Positions 55,553 to 64,000 of a stretch of 64,000 nt of DNA are shown piece after piece. Under the pieces are notes generated by a model that did not search any database, was not told the origin of the DNA, and was given only the letters and a program-made list of their open reading frames with translations. This stretch comes from Bacteroidota bacterium (GTDB lineage Bacteria; Bacteroidota; Bacteroidia; Bacteroidales; F082): NCBI GenBank assembly GCA_018830105.1, contig JAHJTC010000004.1:62001-126000 (forward strand). Reading direction: 5' to 3'. The first letter of the stretch is position 1. The number at the start of each line of letters is the position of its first letter. A program made the translations under genes and the position numbers.

Positions 55553-56929
55553 ATGAAACCAAAAATTTCATTTTCATTGGCTCAACAACTTAGCAGTAGG
55601 GCAGCCAAAATATTTCCGCTTTTGTTTATTATACTAGCAATAAGTGCTTTGATGGTTTTTTCAGCCTGTCGTCGCACTGACCAAACAAGCAACAAACAGA
55701 TGACGTCTAAAGTAGAACTCGTGAAAACAAAATCCGGTTTTCAACTTATGGTGAATGGTGAACCTTTTTATGTGAAAGGTGCCGGGCTTGAAAGTGGTAA
55801 TATTGCACGATTGGCAGCACATGGCGGTAATGCCTTGCGAACCTGGCGCACCGGTGATCAGTTTATGAGCGCAGGCGAATTACTTGATGAAGCCCAAAAA
55901 CACGGCATCATGGTAACCATGGGAGTTGATATAGCGCGCGAGCGTCATGGCTTCGATTACAATGATCAGCAGGCTGTGAAAGAACAATTCGAACGTGTAA
56001 AAAAAGATGTGCTAAAACACAAAGATCACCCGGCTTTGATGGCTTGGGGCATTGGTAATGAACTAAACCTCCATTATTCAAATCCTAAAGTGTGGGAAGC
56101 TGTTGACGATATTGCTCGTATGATCAAGGAAGAAGATCCCAATCACCTTACCACAACTATGCTCGCCGGAGCAGATAAAGAGGTTGTGCGGCGTGTGATG
56201 GAAAGCTGTACCAATCTGGATTTTTTGTGTTTTCAGATTTATGGCGATATTTTAAACCTGCCCGGCTACATCGCTGAAAGCGGTTACGACGGCGCTTATA
56301 TCGTATCAGAATGGGGTGCTACTGGTCATTGGGAAACGCCAAAAACCGAATGGGGAAGGCCTATTGAGCAACAAAGTACTGAGAAGGCCGATGCCTATCT
56401 CGAAAGGTATCAAAAAGTGATTGCTGCAAATCAAGAACAGTGTATTGGGTCTTTTGTGTTTTTATGGGGTCAAAAGCAGGAGCGCACCCCAACCTGGTAT
56501 GGCATGTTTCTTGAAAATGGACGCAAAACAGCTTCCGTAGATGTGATGGAGTATGTGTGGACCAACCAATGGCCCGAGAAACGCACACCAATAATGCATC
56601 AGCTTTTGCTAGATGGGAAATCAGCTTATGATAATGTTTATTTGGTCGCTAATCAAAATGTTGAAGCTGCTGTTGAAGCTGAAAGTCTTCAAAATGAGAA
56701 GCTGAGATACCTCTGGGAAATCATGCCTGAGGTGCCCATAGAAGATCAAAGCGATGGAGGTGACTTTGAACAACGCCCTGCTGCCATTTTTAAAATGGAA
56801 TCTGATGCGAATACGGTTAAACTTAAAGCCCCCGAAAAGCCCGGAGAATACAGGCTTTTTGTGTATGTTATGGATAACAATAATAGTGCTGCCACAGCAA
56901 ATATCCCTTTTTATGTTAGGTCGGAGTAA
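55553..56929 (+). CDS. Clan GH-A-like glycoside hydrolase lipoprotein
   Basis: Protein of 458 aa with a lipoprotein signal (Cys39 in MVFSAC). Residues about 60-330 look like a TIM-barrel of the GH2-type catalytic fold: VNGEPFYVKGAGLES at the start, Glu170 in WGIGNELNLHY as acid/base and Glu253 in IVSEWGATG as nucleophile. A small Ig-like C-terminal domain (about 400-458) follows. Proteins of this type sit in laminarin-type loci. Membership in a GH158-like beta-1,3-glucanase family is possible, but I cannot confirm it by eye. It would act with the GH16 enzyme at the cell surface or in the periplasm. It is the last gene of the locus; a terminator follows. Confidence 0.8.
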   Translation: MKPKISFSLAQQLSSRAAKIFPLLFIILAISALMVFSACRRTDQTSNKQMTSKVELVKTKSGFQLMVNGEPFYVKGAGLESGNIARLAAHGGNALRTWRTGDQFMSAGELLDEAQKHGIMVTMGVDIARERHGFDYNDQQAVKEQFERVKKDVLKHKDHPALMAWGIGNELNLHYSNPKVWEAVDDIARMIKEEDPNHLTTTMLAGADKEVVRRVMESCTNLDFLCFQIYGDILNLPGYIAESGYDGAYIVSEWGATGHWETPKTEWGRPIEQQSTEKADAYLERYQKVIAANQEQCIGSFVFLWGQKQERTPTWYGMFLENGRKTASVDVMEYVWTNQWPEKRTPIMHQLLLDGKSAYDNVYLVANQNVEAAVEAESLQNEKLRYLWEIMPEVPIEDQSDGGDFEQRPAAIFKMESDANTVKLKAPEKPGEYRLFVYVMDNNNSAATANIPFYVRSE

Positions 56930-57286
56930 ATGATAGTTTATAAAATGTTCTGAAACAATACAGATAATAACAATAGCTTTTAAAACGAAGAAAAGAAACG
57001 GATATATTTTTCATGGAAAATTATCCGTTTTTTGTCGTAAAAATAAATGGTGATACCCAACAGAAAAAAGGCATGAGGCTTTCCCTTATTCGTTAAGATC
57101 GACAGGCTAAAGAAGATATTCTAATTCGCAGAAAAGAAGTTGCATTGAAAACTCCTGCTTCTCATTTCTCCCTGTGTTTCTGGACGAAATGGATTTTAAA
57201 AGCAAACTTCTACCTTTTTGAATTTAATGTTCAGGATGGTCAGCTGAACAGTATAACCTCTACAAATAGGAGCAAGCTTTTATCTG
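56930..57286. other. Convergent intergenic region
   Basis: 357 bases between the end of the glycan locus and the end of the minus-strand regulator. It holds the terminator at 56996-57033; I see nothing else of note. Confidence 0.6.
56996..57033 (+). terminator. Intrinsic terminator ending the PUL
   Basis: Stem aaacggata / tatccgttt with an inner atttt/aaaat extension and one bulge, followed by a T-run. It lies 67 bases after the hydrolase stop. Confidence 0.75.
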
Positions 57287-60166
57287 TTAAAACATCATGA
57301 TAAAATCAGTGAGATTCTGATCGTGTTCAAGGCTGAGCTTTTTGCGCAGGCGATAACGGCTTATCTCAACGCCCCGCACAGAAATATTCATCAGGCTTGC
57401 AATTTCTTTGCTCGAAATATTCAAACGCAGGTAGGCACACAATTTAAGTTCGCGTGGAGAGAGCTCGGGGTACTGCTGTTTGAGCCGTTTTAGAAATTCT
57501 TCATGCACACTCTCGAAATGGCTTTCAAAGACTTCCCATTGCTTGTCGGTATCAATATCTCTGTTGATCCGTTTGGTCATAGATCTAATCCTGCTGATTA
57601 CTGTATCGTTTTTGGTTTCTTTGGCAAGTATTTGGAGCTCTCTTTTCAGGTAAGTCAGTGATTTGCTTTTATGAATCATCTGCATCGTGCTGTTGGCTAG
57701 TTCTTTATCTTTTTGAACCATTTCCTGGCGCAGCTTTTCATTGCGAAGCCTGATCACTTCTTTTTCAGCTTTCAAGGTCTCTGTTTGAAGCTGCTTTTCT
57801 CGTTCCAGAAAGGCTTTTTCCTGTTCTTCAGCAAAAAGTTTTTTGGATTTTTTAATCCTGTTTTTGAGGTATTTATAAAAAACATAAATCGCTGCCAGCA
57901 GCAGGAGAACATAAACGGAAAAAGCCCACCAGCTAAAATACCAGGGAGGCATAATGGTGAAACTGATCATGGCTTCTTCACTTTCATGACCGAAAACATT
58001 GATTGCTTTTACGCGGAAGGTATAATCGCCATGCCGAAGGTTTGTAAATTGTCTATTGGCTTCGCTTTGCCAGGCAGTCCATTCTTCTTCAAAACCTTCA
58101 AGCCTTGATGAAAACTGGAGCATTTTGGGATTTTCAAAATCAACTGCCGAAAAAGTAAAATGAAGCTGGTTTAGCTGATAAGGCAAGCTTATTTCATTAG
58201 AGTTTAACTTTTTGTTGCCACCATAAATAAGTGAGTCTATCATGGGTAAATCAACGCTTCTAATCAGCGCATTGTAGCCCTTGCGATAGTTTTTCTGGAA
58301 ATCCTGGGTGTAATGGGCAAAGCCATTTTGAAGGCCAATAAGAACATGTTGCTCATCAATAGGATAAACCATCTGAAACCAGCGGATATATTTACCTTTC
58401 AACTCGCGAAACGGCACATCTACATTCACGTAGCTGCCGTCTTCCTGTAGCCTGTAAACTCCGGCTTCTTCGTTGGTGAAATACCAGATATTTTTTTTGT
58501 CGTCAGCCTTTAGCAGATTGGCTTTGCCATTAGCGATGATTTTATTTAGCTCCAAATCGAGCTGAAAAATATTAGAATCTGCACCATAAGAATAATATCC
58601 TTCGCCTGTTGTAAACACTGCTTTGCCAAAAAGCTCGCATACCCTGATATTTTTATCAGCCGGAAATCCATGCCGGCTGTCGTAGTGTTCAACCTGAACT
58701 ACTGTGTCAAAAGTTTCGTTTAAATGAATTTTAAAGACGCCTTTGTAACCATGACTCATCCACAGTTGAAAGGGGCCGGCATTGACTAAAAATCTGGAAG
58801 ATTCCTTGAATCCGCTTATTAGGGCTGCCTCTTTCCAGCTGCCGTTGATCCGTTGCAGTTTCACCAATCTGGTGTAGGTGCCCGACAAGATAATGTTGTT
58901 TTGTTGCTCAGGTTTCACAAAAGACCAGGCACCTTGAACCTCAGAAATCAGTTGAGCAACAGTATCTTTTATGATAAAAATCCCCGAATTATGTCCGCAA
59001 AATAAGGTCTCGTCAATAACTGTCAAATCCCATACCTGACCTTGTGTTTGAGGAATCAGCTTAAATTTCTGACCGGTATTCCCTGTTTGAAGCGATTTCC
59101 AGTTGTGATAAAATACACCCCGATTGGTTCCCAGATAGAGAATTCCATTATGCAAAACGGCACTGTATCCTGCACTTAAATTATTGGAATACGTAAAATA
59201 TGTGAGCGGAGAGTTAATTTCAACATAATCAATGCCATTGTCGAGGCCAAGCCATAGGTTACCCCAATGATCTATGGTCATGCTGAGCACTGTATTGTTC
59301 TGCAAACCCTGATCAAGATTGATATGTTGGGTGATATTTCCTTCAAAATCAGAAATTACAAGTCCGTCCTGAATGGTTCCAAATGCCAGATTTTCGTCAT
59401 CAATCGGATAAGCGCAATAAATTTGTTTTTGCTTTAAAAGGGCTGCAACAGGTGTGTTCCACGGTGTAAGCTGTTGATTTTTGTACCGGTAAAGTCCATC
59501 GTCTGCTGTGGCTATAAGCATGGCATCCCCGTGAGGCAGCATCGACCAAAGTAGTTTTCCGGCCAGGGCGGATGTGCCCGCAAGTGGAACCAACTGATTG
59601 TTTTCGAGCTGGTAAAGGCCGTTAACCTGATCGTTTATATACAGCTTGTCATTAACAACAAACGAAAAATGAAAGCTTACCGGGGCTTTGAGGGTGATAA
59701 ACTGCCCATCGCGATAGATCATCAATTGATCGAAGGATTGAAAAATAATAGCACCATTGAGCGCATGGATTTTCCAGACTTCACCAAAATCCCTCAGGTT
59801 TTCGGGCAGCTGCTGTTGAAGTGAGTTAAAAGTTAGTGACCCTGAATTGTTTGCTTCAAAGTAGCCGATCTCATTAAATCCGCCGGCATAAATTTTTCCG
59901 TCTAAGGCCATCACACTCCTTACAACAGTGCGGTTGGGTAGGTTGTGCACGCGCCAGCTGATACCATCAAATGCCAGAACACCATCGTTGTTCGCGAAAT
60001 AGGCCAATCCGTCTGAAGCAACATTGATCATCCAGGTTTGTGAACCTGCCGGTATTTCGGCATTGGCATAATTTGTTATTTGAGGAATGCCCGTGCTTTT
60101 TACAGTAGCGTGCATCGGTATAGAAACCAAAAGGCTAATCAAGAGTAAAAGAGCAGCCTGACGCAT
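57287..60166 (-). CDS. Membrane-bound propeller/Y_Y_Y sensor with LuxR-type HTH (one-component regulator)
   Basis: Regulator of 959 aa. Signal peptide about 1-22; a periplasmic beta-propeller region of two-component-regulator type (about 25-660, repeats such as VLSMTIDHWGNLWLGLDNGI); a Y_Y_Y domain (about 690-745); one membrane helix (about 740-762); a charged coiled coil (about 765-850); and a C-terminal LuxR/GerE-type helix-turn-helix (about 895-955, LSPRELKLCAYLRLNISSKE). No histidine-kinase or receiver domain is present, so it is not a hybrid two-component system; it senses outside and binds DNA inside in one chain. Its position beside the glycan locus makes it the likely regulator of that locus or of the divergent LruC protein gene (inference). 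Confidence 0.9.
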   Translation of the reverse strand: MRQAALLLLISLLVSIPMHATVKSTGIPQITNYANAEIPAGSQTWMINVASDGLAYFANNDGVLAFDGISWRVHNLPNRTVVRSVMALDGKIYAGGFNEIGYFEANNSGSLTFNSLQQQLPENLRDFGEVWKIHALNGAIIFQSFDQLMIYRDGQFITLKAPVSFHFSFVVNDKLYINDQVNGLYQLENNQLVPLAGTSALAGKLLWSMLPHGDAMLIATADDGLYRYKNQQLTPWNTPVAALLKQKQIYCAYPIDDENLAFGTIQDGLVISDFEGNITQHINLDQGLQNNTVLSMTIDHWGNLWLGLDNGIDYVEINSPLTYFTYSNNLSAGYSAVLHNGILYLGTNRGVFYHNWKSLQTGNTGQKFKLIPQTQGQVWDLTVIDETLFCGHNSGIFIIKDTVAQLISEVQGAWSFVKPEQQNNIILSGTYTRLVKLQRINGSWKEAALISGFKESSRFLVNAGPFQLWMSHGYKGVFKIHLNETFDTVVQVEHYDSRHGFPADKNIRVCELFGKAVFTTGEGYYSYGADSNIFQLDLELNKIIANGKANLLKADDKKNIWYFTNEEAGVYRLQEDGSYVNVDVPFRELKGKYIRWFQMVYPIDEQHVLIGLQNGFAHYTQDFQKNYRKGYNALIRSVDLPMIDSLIYGGNKKLNSNEISLPYQLNQLHFTFSAVDFENPKMLQFSSRLEGFEEEWTAWQSEANRQFTNLRHGDYTFRVKAINVFGHESEEAMISFTIMPPWYFSWWAFSVYVLLLLAAIYVFYKYLKNRIKKSKKLFAEEQEKAFLEREKQLQTETLKAEKEVIRLRNEKLRQEMVQKDKELANSTMQMIHKSKSLTYLKRELQILAKETKNDTVISRIRSMTKRINRDIDTDKQWEVFESHFESVHEEFLKRLKQQYPELSPRELKLCAYLRLNISSKEIASLMNISVRGVEISRYRLRKKLSLEHDQNLTDFIMMF

Positions 60167-60295
60167 AATTAAAATATTATTTATTTGGACTGTGATGGTT
60201 TATTGCCGTTGAAGTTGCGAATATAGCTAAAAAAATATTTTAGAGAAATATTGATTGTATTGGATACATTATTGGTTGTTTTTTTTAAAACCTAC

Positions 60296-60327
60296 CAAAA
60301 GTATACTATTTTTTGTTTTTTGCTCAA
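60296..60327 (-). promoter_or_regulatory. Candidate promoter of the regulator gene
   Basis: Minus-strand TTG (60325-60327), 21-bp spacer, TACTTTTG (60296-60303), fitting the Bacteroidetes pattern. The leader to the ATG at 60166 would be about 120 bases. Confidence 0.5.
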
Positions 60328-60395
60328 TTTATATTCAATAACATGCACATTATCAGTTAGATAACTATATTTTATTTTTTTTGTGAAAAAGAACC

Positions 60396-60403
60396 TATCT
60401 TTG
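60396..60403 (+). promoter_or_regulatory. Candidate -7 element of the LruC-protein gene
   Basis: TATCTTTG matches TAnnTTTG. It would give a long leader of about 280 bases before ATG 60691, and no proper -33 box was found. Confidence 0.3.
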
Positions 60404-60690
60404 TAATAAGATAAATAAAATTTGCATTTTTAGAGGTAACTACTTTGATAGACCATGTTTTTTAGTCATAAATGTTATTTGGTTTCTGAATATTATCAAA
60501 AAAAAATAGGGTATTTAAACAAATACCAAAATGAGTTCTAAAATTAGTAATTTTCCTAATTTGGGAATAATATTTTAATATTGGAATTTGTCGTTAATCT
60601 AAAATTCTATAAATAATTGAAATAGTTCTATTTATAAAATATGGCATGAATATTGATTTATATATAAATAATGTGCCAAAAATTACAATT

Positions 60691-63600
60691 ATGAAAAAGA
60701 TATTTTTTAGTTTGCTTTTCGTTATCAGTATCGGACTGGTATTTCAATCGTGCAGAAAAGACAACAATGAAAAGGAACCTACAAATCCTGAAAGTTTTGT
60801 AGATTTGAATGTGAGTCGGGCATTTAATTTCGAAAGTTTTCAAAACGTTCAAACAGCCATTCAGCTCACGAACACCAAAGCCACTGGAGCTGAAATTATT
60901 CGCATTTATGACGCACATCCTAGCGATGGCGGCCGATTGATTTCGACCGGAGCGCCCAACTCAAGCGGTGAGTTTAGCTTGCCCTTGCGAATAGCTTCCC
61001 GACTGGAAGAAGTTTATGTGGCGCGACTAACTGCCTCAGGTATAAATGAATATGTTGCAGTTCCTATTAGTGGAAACAAGTTGGAGTTTAATTTTAACCA
61101 AACAAAAGAGGTTCAGGTTGTAGATCCCTATTGTGACTGTGATCCGGCTGATGTACTCCCAAATAACTTTAACAGTAACCTAACTATTCCTGCCGGCGAA
61201 TCGCGTTGTGTAGCTCTGGGGAATCATGCCACAATTAAAGACTTAAAAATAGGATCAGGGGGCACTTTAAAGGTTTGTGGAACGGCTTCGGTCAATAAAT
61301 ATAAAAATGATAGCGAACAAGGGCTAATCCTGGTTTCACCTTCGGGAAGTATAAATTTGCCAAAATATACACTGAGTTATAGTTTAGAAAATTATGGCAC
61401 GGTAAATATTTCTGGAAGCGGCTCTTCCCAAATTGATGGACCAATTGAGAACTGGGGAACAGTGAGCATCAGTATAAAAATGGTAAACCATGGCGCTATC
61501 ATCAATCATGGAACGATAACAACTAGCAAGGATTTCGACATCAACTCGAATGGTTCCTTAGTAAATAATTGCGAATTTTTATTGACAGATGATGATTTCA
61601 AGCAGAGTGGAAGTTTCACTAACAATGGCTACCTCTATGTAGATGGAGAAGCTCACTTTACCGGAAACGGAAATGACAAGACAATTCTTGGGCCGGGTAG
61701 TTTGATCGAAACCGATGAGTTTAAAATTAATGGAACTATTGAAGGGCCAGCTTCGGGCTTTGCACAAATTAAAGCTGATGACGAAGGTGAGGTAGTAGGC
61801 GGTGCAACATTATCAAATTTTGATTTATGTGCCGATGAGGATGATTACAACAACAACGCCACCTACAACAACATAACTTATTGCGATATTGTGGTTCCGG
61901 TTCCGGATTGCGAAGAAGGTGAAGCACCTGATATTACGAGCTCATTACAGATAGGTGGGCTGTTGAACGAAGCAATAGAACCATACACTGTTACAGCAAC
62001 AGGAACTGAGCCATTAACTTTTAGTGTGGGCAATCTTCCTGCAGGACTTAACTTCAATGCCAATACCGGTATTATCAGCGGAACACCAACTGTAGCCGGA
62101 ACTTTTAATGTTGAGCTAACGGCAAGTAATATATATGGAGAGGATACCAAAACATTAACAATTATAATTACCCAGCCTGTTGATCCTCCGGTTATTACAA
62201 GTCTACTTACGCGTCAGGCAACTGTTAATGAGCCATTTTCATATTTGCTGACTGCAAGTGGTTCAGGTCCGATCGATTTAAATGTAAATAATCTGCCCGA
62301 TGGATTAAGCTTTGATACGGAAACGAGTATAATTTCTGGCAGTCCGACAGCGGCGGGTGTATATAACATCACGCTTACTGCAACGAACTCAGGTGGCACA
62401 ACAACCGAAACTTTGGTACTTACTGTTGGAACACCTCCAACAATTACCAGTCCGCTTACGGCTTCTGGCACTGCCGGCGATCAGTTTTCAACCTACACAT
62501 TTACTGCAAGCGGGTCTTCACAAATCAGCTATGCTGTAAGTAATTTACCACAGGGGCTGTCATTTGATCCGGTAAGTCGTACCATAAATGGAACACCTTT
62601 GTATCCAGGAGTTACTGAGGTATTGCTCACTGCTACAAATGCTTATGGCAACGATGCGAAAACCCTGATAATTACTATCGCTGAGGGCTTACAGGCGCCT
62701 GTTATCACCAGCCCGCTAACGGCCGCAGGAACAGTAGATTTTCCATTTAGCTATACAATCACAGCCACCGGATCGCAACCGATGACTTTTAGTGCAAATG
62801 ATTTGCCTGCCGGTCTGGATATTAGTGGAAACACCATTAGTGGCATTCCAACTGTGGCCGGAGAGTTTTCGGTAACCATTACAGCTGCCAATGCGGCGGG
62901 ATCAGATTCGAAAACCCTTGTAATCACCATTACAAGTGGTGGAGCAAACGATACAGATGGCGATGGTGTTCCTGATAATCTTGACGATTATCAAGAAGAT
63001 GCCACACGCGCCTTCGACTCTTACTATCCAAATCAGGTTGACTTTGTAAGTGTTGCCTTTGAAGACCTTTGGCCGGCTTATGGCGATTACGACTTCAACG
63101 ACTTTGTGATCAACCTGAACTATCAAACTGTTACCAATGCACAAAATGCTGTGGTCGATGTGATTGTTAAGTATCAAATTATGGCAGATGGTGCATCACT
63201 GGATAACGGGTTTGGACTAGTTTTTGATACGGAACCTGCTGCTATCGAAAGTGTTACAGGTTATATAAAACTAGGTAATGCCATCGTTCTTGATCCTGCT
63301 GGCTATGAAGCCGGACATACGAACGAAACTGTGATAATTCTTGTTGATAACATCAATCCATTGATGGAAGGCGGCATGGCCAATACCATACCGAATGGCA
63401 AATATGTTCAAACTACTGTAAACACGGTAACCACACACTTTAGCACACCAAAAGCTTCCATCGGAACACCACCCTATAATCCATTCATTTTTGTGGATCA
63501 GGTGCGTAGTCACGAAGTACATTTGAAGGGATCCGAGCCTACAGAATTTGCTGATTATGAATTATTTGGTACAGATAATGATGATTCAGATCCAGCAACA

Positions 63601-63804
63601 GGAAGTTATTATATGTCGCCTACCGGCTTGCCATGGGGTATTGAAACTCCCGTGAACTTCAATTATCCTGTTGAAGCAGCTGATATCCTCACTGCTCACC
63701 TGAAATTCGCTGCCTGGGCGCAGTCATCGGGGGTTGAATTCCAGGATTGGTATATGGACAAAAATGGATACCGCAACGACGAAAATATCTATGTGATTCC
63801 ATAG
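60691..63804 (+). CDS. LruC-domain lipoprotein with Ig-like repeats
   Basis: Protein of 1037 aa from ATG 60691, chosen because it starts a lipoprotein signal peptide with Cys21 in FQSC; the upstream ATG at 60646 adds 15 residues with no purpose. Residues about 180-395 have repeated short strands such as NYGTVNISGSG and NHGTITTSKD, suggesting a beta-helix or solenoid. Four Ig-like domains of the putative-Ig (He_PIG) type follow (about 413-748), each with a LPxGLxF and IxGxPTxxG pattern. A Ca-binding-type DTDGDGVPDNLDDYQEDATR motif then leads into the LruC domain (about 755-1035, GDYDFNDFVINLNY). It is probably a surface adhesin or structural protein. A strong terminator follows. Confidence 0.88.
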   Translation: MKKIFFSLLFVISIGLVFQSCRKDNNEKEPTNPESFVDLNVSRAFNFESFQNVQTAIQLTNTKATGAEIIRIYDAHPSDGGRLISTGAPNSSGEFSLPLRIASRLEEVYVARLTASGINEYVAVPISGNKLEFNFNQTKEVQVVDPYCDCDPADVLPNNFNSNLTIPAGESRCVALGNHATIKDLKIGSGGTLKVCGTASVNKYKNDSEQGLILVSPSGSINLPKYTLSYSLENYGTVNISGSGSSQIDGPIENWGTVSISIKMVNHGAIINHGTITTSKDFDINSNGSLVNNCEFLLTDDDFKQSGSFTNNGYLYVDGEAHFTGNGNDKTILGPGSLIETDEFKINGTIEGPASGFAQIKADDEGEVVGGATLSNFDLCADEDDYNNNATYNNITYCDIVVPVPDCEEGEAPDITSSLQIGGLLNEAIEPYTVTATGTEPLTFSVGNLPAGLNFNANTGIISGTPTVAGTFNVELTASNIYGEDTKTLTIIITQPVDPPVITSLLTRQATVNEPFSYLLTASGSGPIDLNVNNLPDGLSFDTETSIISGSPTAAGVYNITLTATNSGGTTTETLVLTVGTPPTITSPLTASGTAGDQFSTYTFTASGSSQISYAVSNLPQGLSFDPVSRTINGTPLYPGVTEVLLTATNAYGNDAKTLIITIAEGLQAPVITSPLTAAGTVDFPFSYTITATGSQPMTFSANDLPAGLDISGNTISGIPTVAGEFSVTITAANAAGSDSKTLVITITSGGANDTDGDGVPDNLDDYQEDATRAFDSYYPNQVDFVSVAFEDLWPAYGDYDFNDFVINLNYQTVTNAQNAVVDVIVKYQIMADGASLDNGFGLVFDTEPAAIESVTGYIKLGNAIVLDPAGYEAGHTNETVIILVDNINPLMEGGMANTIPNGKYVQTTVNTVTTHFSTPKASIGTPPYNPFIFVDQVRSHEVHLKGSEPTEFADYELFGTDNDDSDPATGSYYMSPTGLPWGIETPVNFNYPVEAADILTAHLKFAAWAQSSGVEFQDWYMDKNGYRNDENIYVIP

Positions 63805-63829
63805 TATAACTATTGATTGAAGCAAAAAA

Positions 63830-63866
63830 TTAAAAGCCCGCTGTACAAGATGCAGCGGGCTTTTAA
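63830..63866. terminator. Bidirectional intrinsic terminator
   Basis: Perfect 14-bp stem (63830-63843 and 63853-63866), core aaaagcccgctg / cagcgggctttt, with a 9-base loop. A-rich before and T-rich after, so it can end both the LruC-protein gene and the convergent partial gene at the window end. Confidence 0.85.
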
Positions 63867-63956
63867 TTTTAGTTGTAGTATCAGATTATTAAGGGAATAA
63901 CTGAATTGGAGATGGTATAAATACACAGGCATTTGTCATAAAAAATAAGAAACAGC

Positions 63957-64000
63957 TTACAAACCAAATCCAAAGCCAATTCTAAACAAGGGGTTGCTAT
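63957..64000 (-). CDS. C-terminal end of an outer-membrane-type protein, 5' truncated by window edge
   Basis: Only 14 codons and a stop are visible on the minus strand: SNPLFRIGFGFGL. The alternating hydrophobic/glycine pattern with aromatic residues near the end resembles the last strand of an outer-membrane beta barrel. Its position opposite a bidirectional terminator supports a real gene end. The protein itself cannot be named. Confidence 0.45.
   Translation of the reverse strand, partial: SNPLFRIGFGFGL

Larger units (their letters stand above)
60167..60690. other. Very A/T-rich divergent promoter region
   Basis: 524 bases between the divergent regulator and LruC-protein genes. It holds a good promoter for the regulator (60296-60327) and a -7 box for the other direction (60396-60403). 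No gene is apparent. The marked A/T richness is stronger than in other gaps here. Confidence 0.6.

Noticed and set aside
57287-60166. Hybrid two-component system for the PUL regulator
   Set aside because: The propeller and Y_Y_Y parts are shared with hybrid systems, but there is no histidine kinase, receiver or AraC domain; the protein ends in a LuxR-type HTH directly after a coiled coil.

Overview
The window looks like a chromosome segment of a Bacteroidetes (Bacteroidota) bacterium, probably a Bacteroidales/Marinilabiliales-type or related environmental lineage; I cannot place it lower. The reasons are type IX secretion genes (porV, porU, porP/sprF-like, gldJ), a SusC/SusD pair, a propeller/Y_Y_Y/LuxR-type regulator, many lipoproteins, A-rich leaders without clear Shine-Dalgarno sites, and several TAnnTTTG boxes, the -7 element of this phylum. 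I see no tRNA, rRNA, CRISPR array, transposase or phage gene.

Layout. 1-9065 is all minus strand: a truncated adhesin-like secreted protein, an M13 metallopeptidase, a GNAT protein, dnaX and a TonB-dependent receptor. 9406-18237 is plus strand: a DUF7033-like polysaccharide deacetylase with a FemAB-like partner, upp, an ABC permease, an NSS-type sodium symporter, a helix-hairpin-helix membrane protein, a small lipoprotein and a POT peptide transporter. A rhomboid protease (minus) meets the POT gene tail to tail. Then come tamL and a RecD-like helicase (plus).

22925-34664 is the type IX secretion block: porV and two tandem porU-like sortase genes on the minus strand, divergent from porP and gldJ on the plus strand. 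murF and anmK (peptidoglycan synthesis and recycling) and an ExbB-ExbD-TonB-like set follow. 39278-39820 carries a 158-bp inverted-repeat element. After a small unknown gene comes a large gingipain-like C25 protease, a probable client of the secretion system.

46095-56929 is a polysaccharide utilization locus: PKD lipoprotein, GH16 enzyme, SusC, SusD, sugar porter and a clan GH-A-like lipoprotein hydrolase. The combination suggests a beta-1,3-glucan (laminarin-like) substrate. A membrane-bound one-component regulator lies convergent at its end and is divergent from a large LruC/Ig-repeat lipoprotein. The 1.2-kb region before the locus holds a LacI-type operator palindrome and, on the minus strand, a promoter-to-terminator unit of about 125 nt that may encode a small RNA. 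The window ends in the last codons of a minus-strand gene.

Least expected features: the duplicated porU, the small-RNA candidate, the LacI-type operators with no LacI gene in view, an intrinsic terminator just before the GH16 gene, the 158-bp element, and 21-bp-spaced direct repeats upstream of the TonB receptor.
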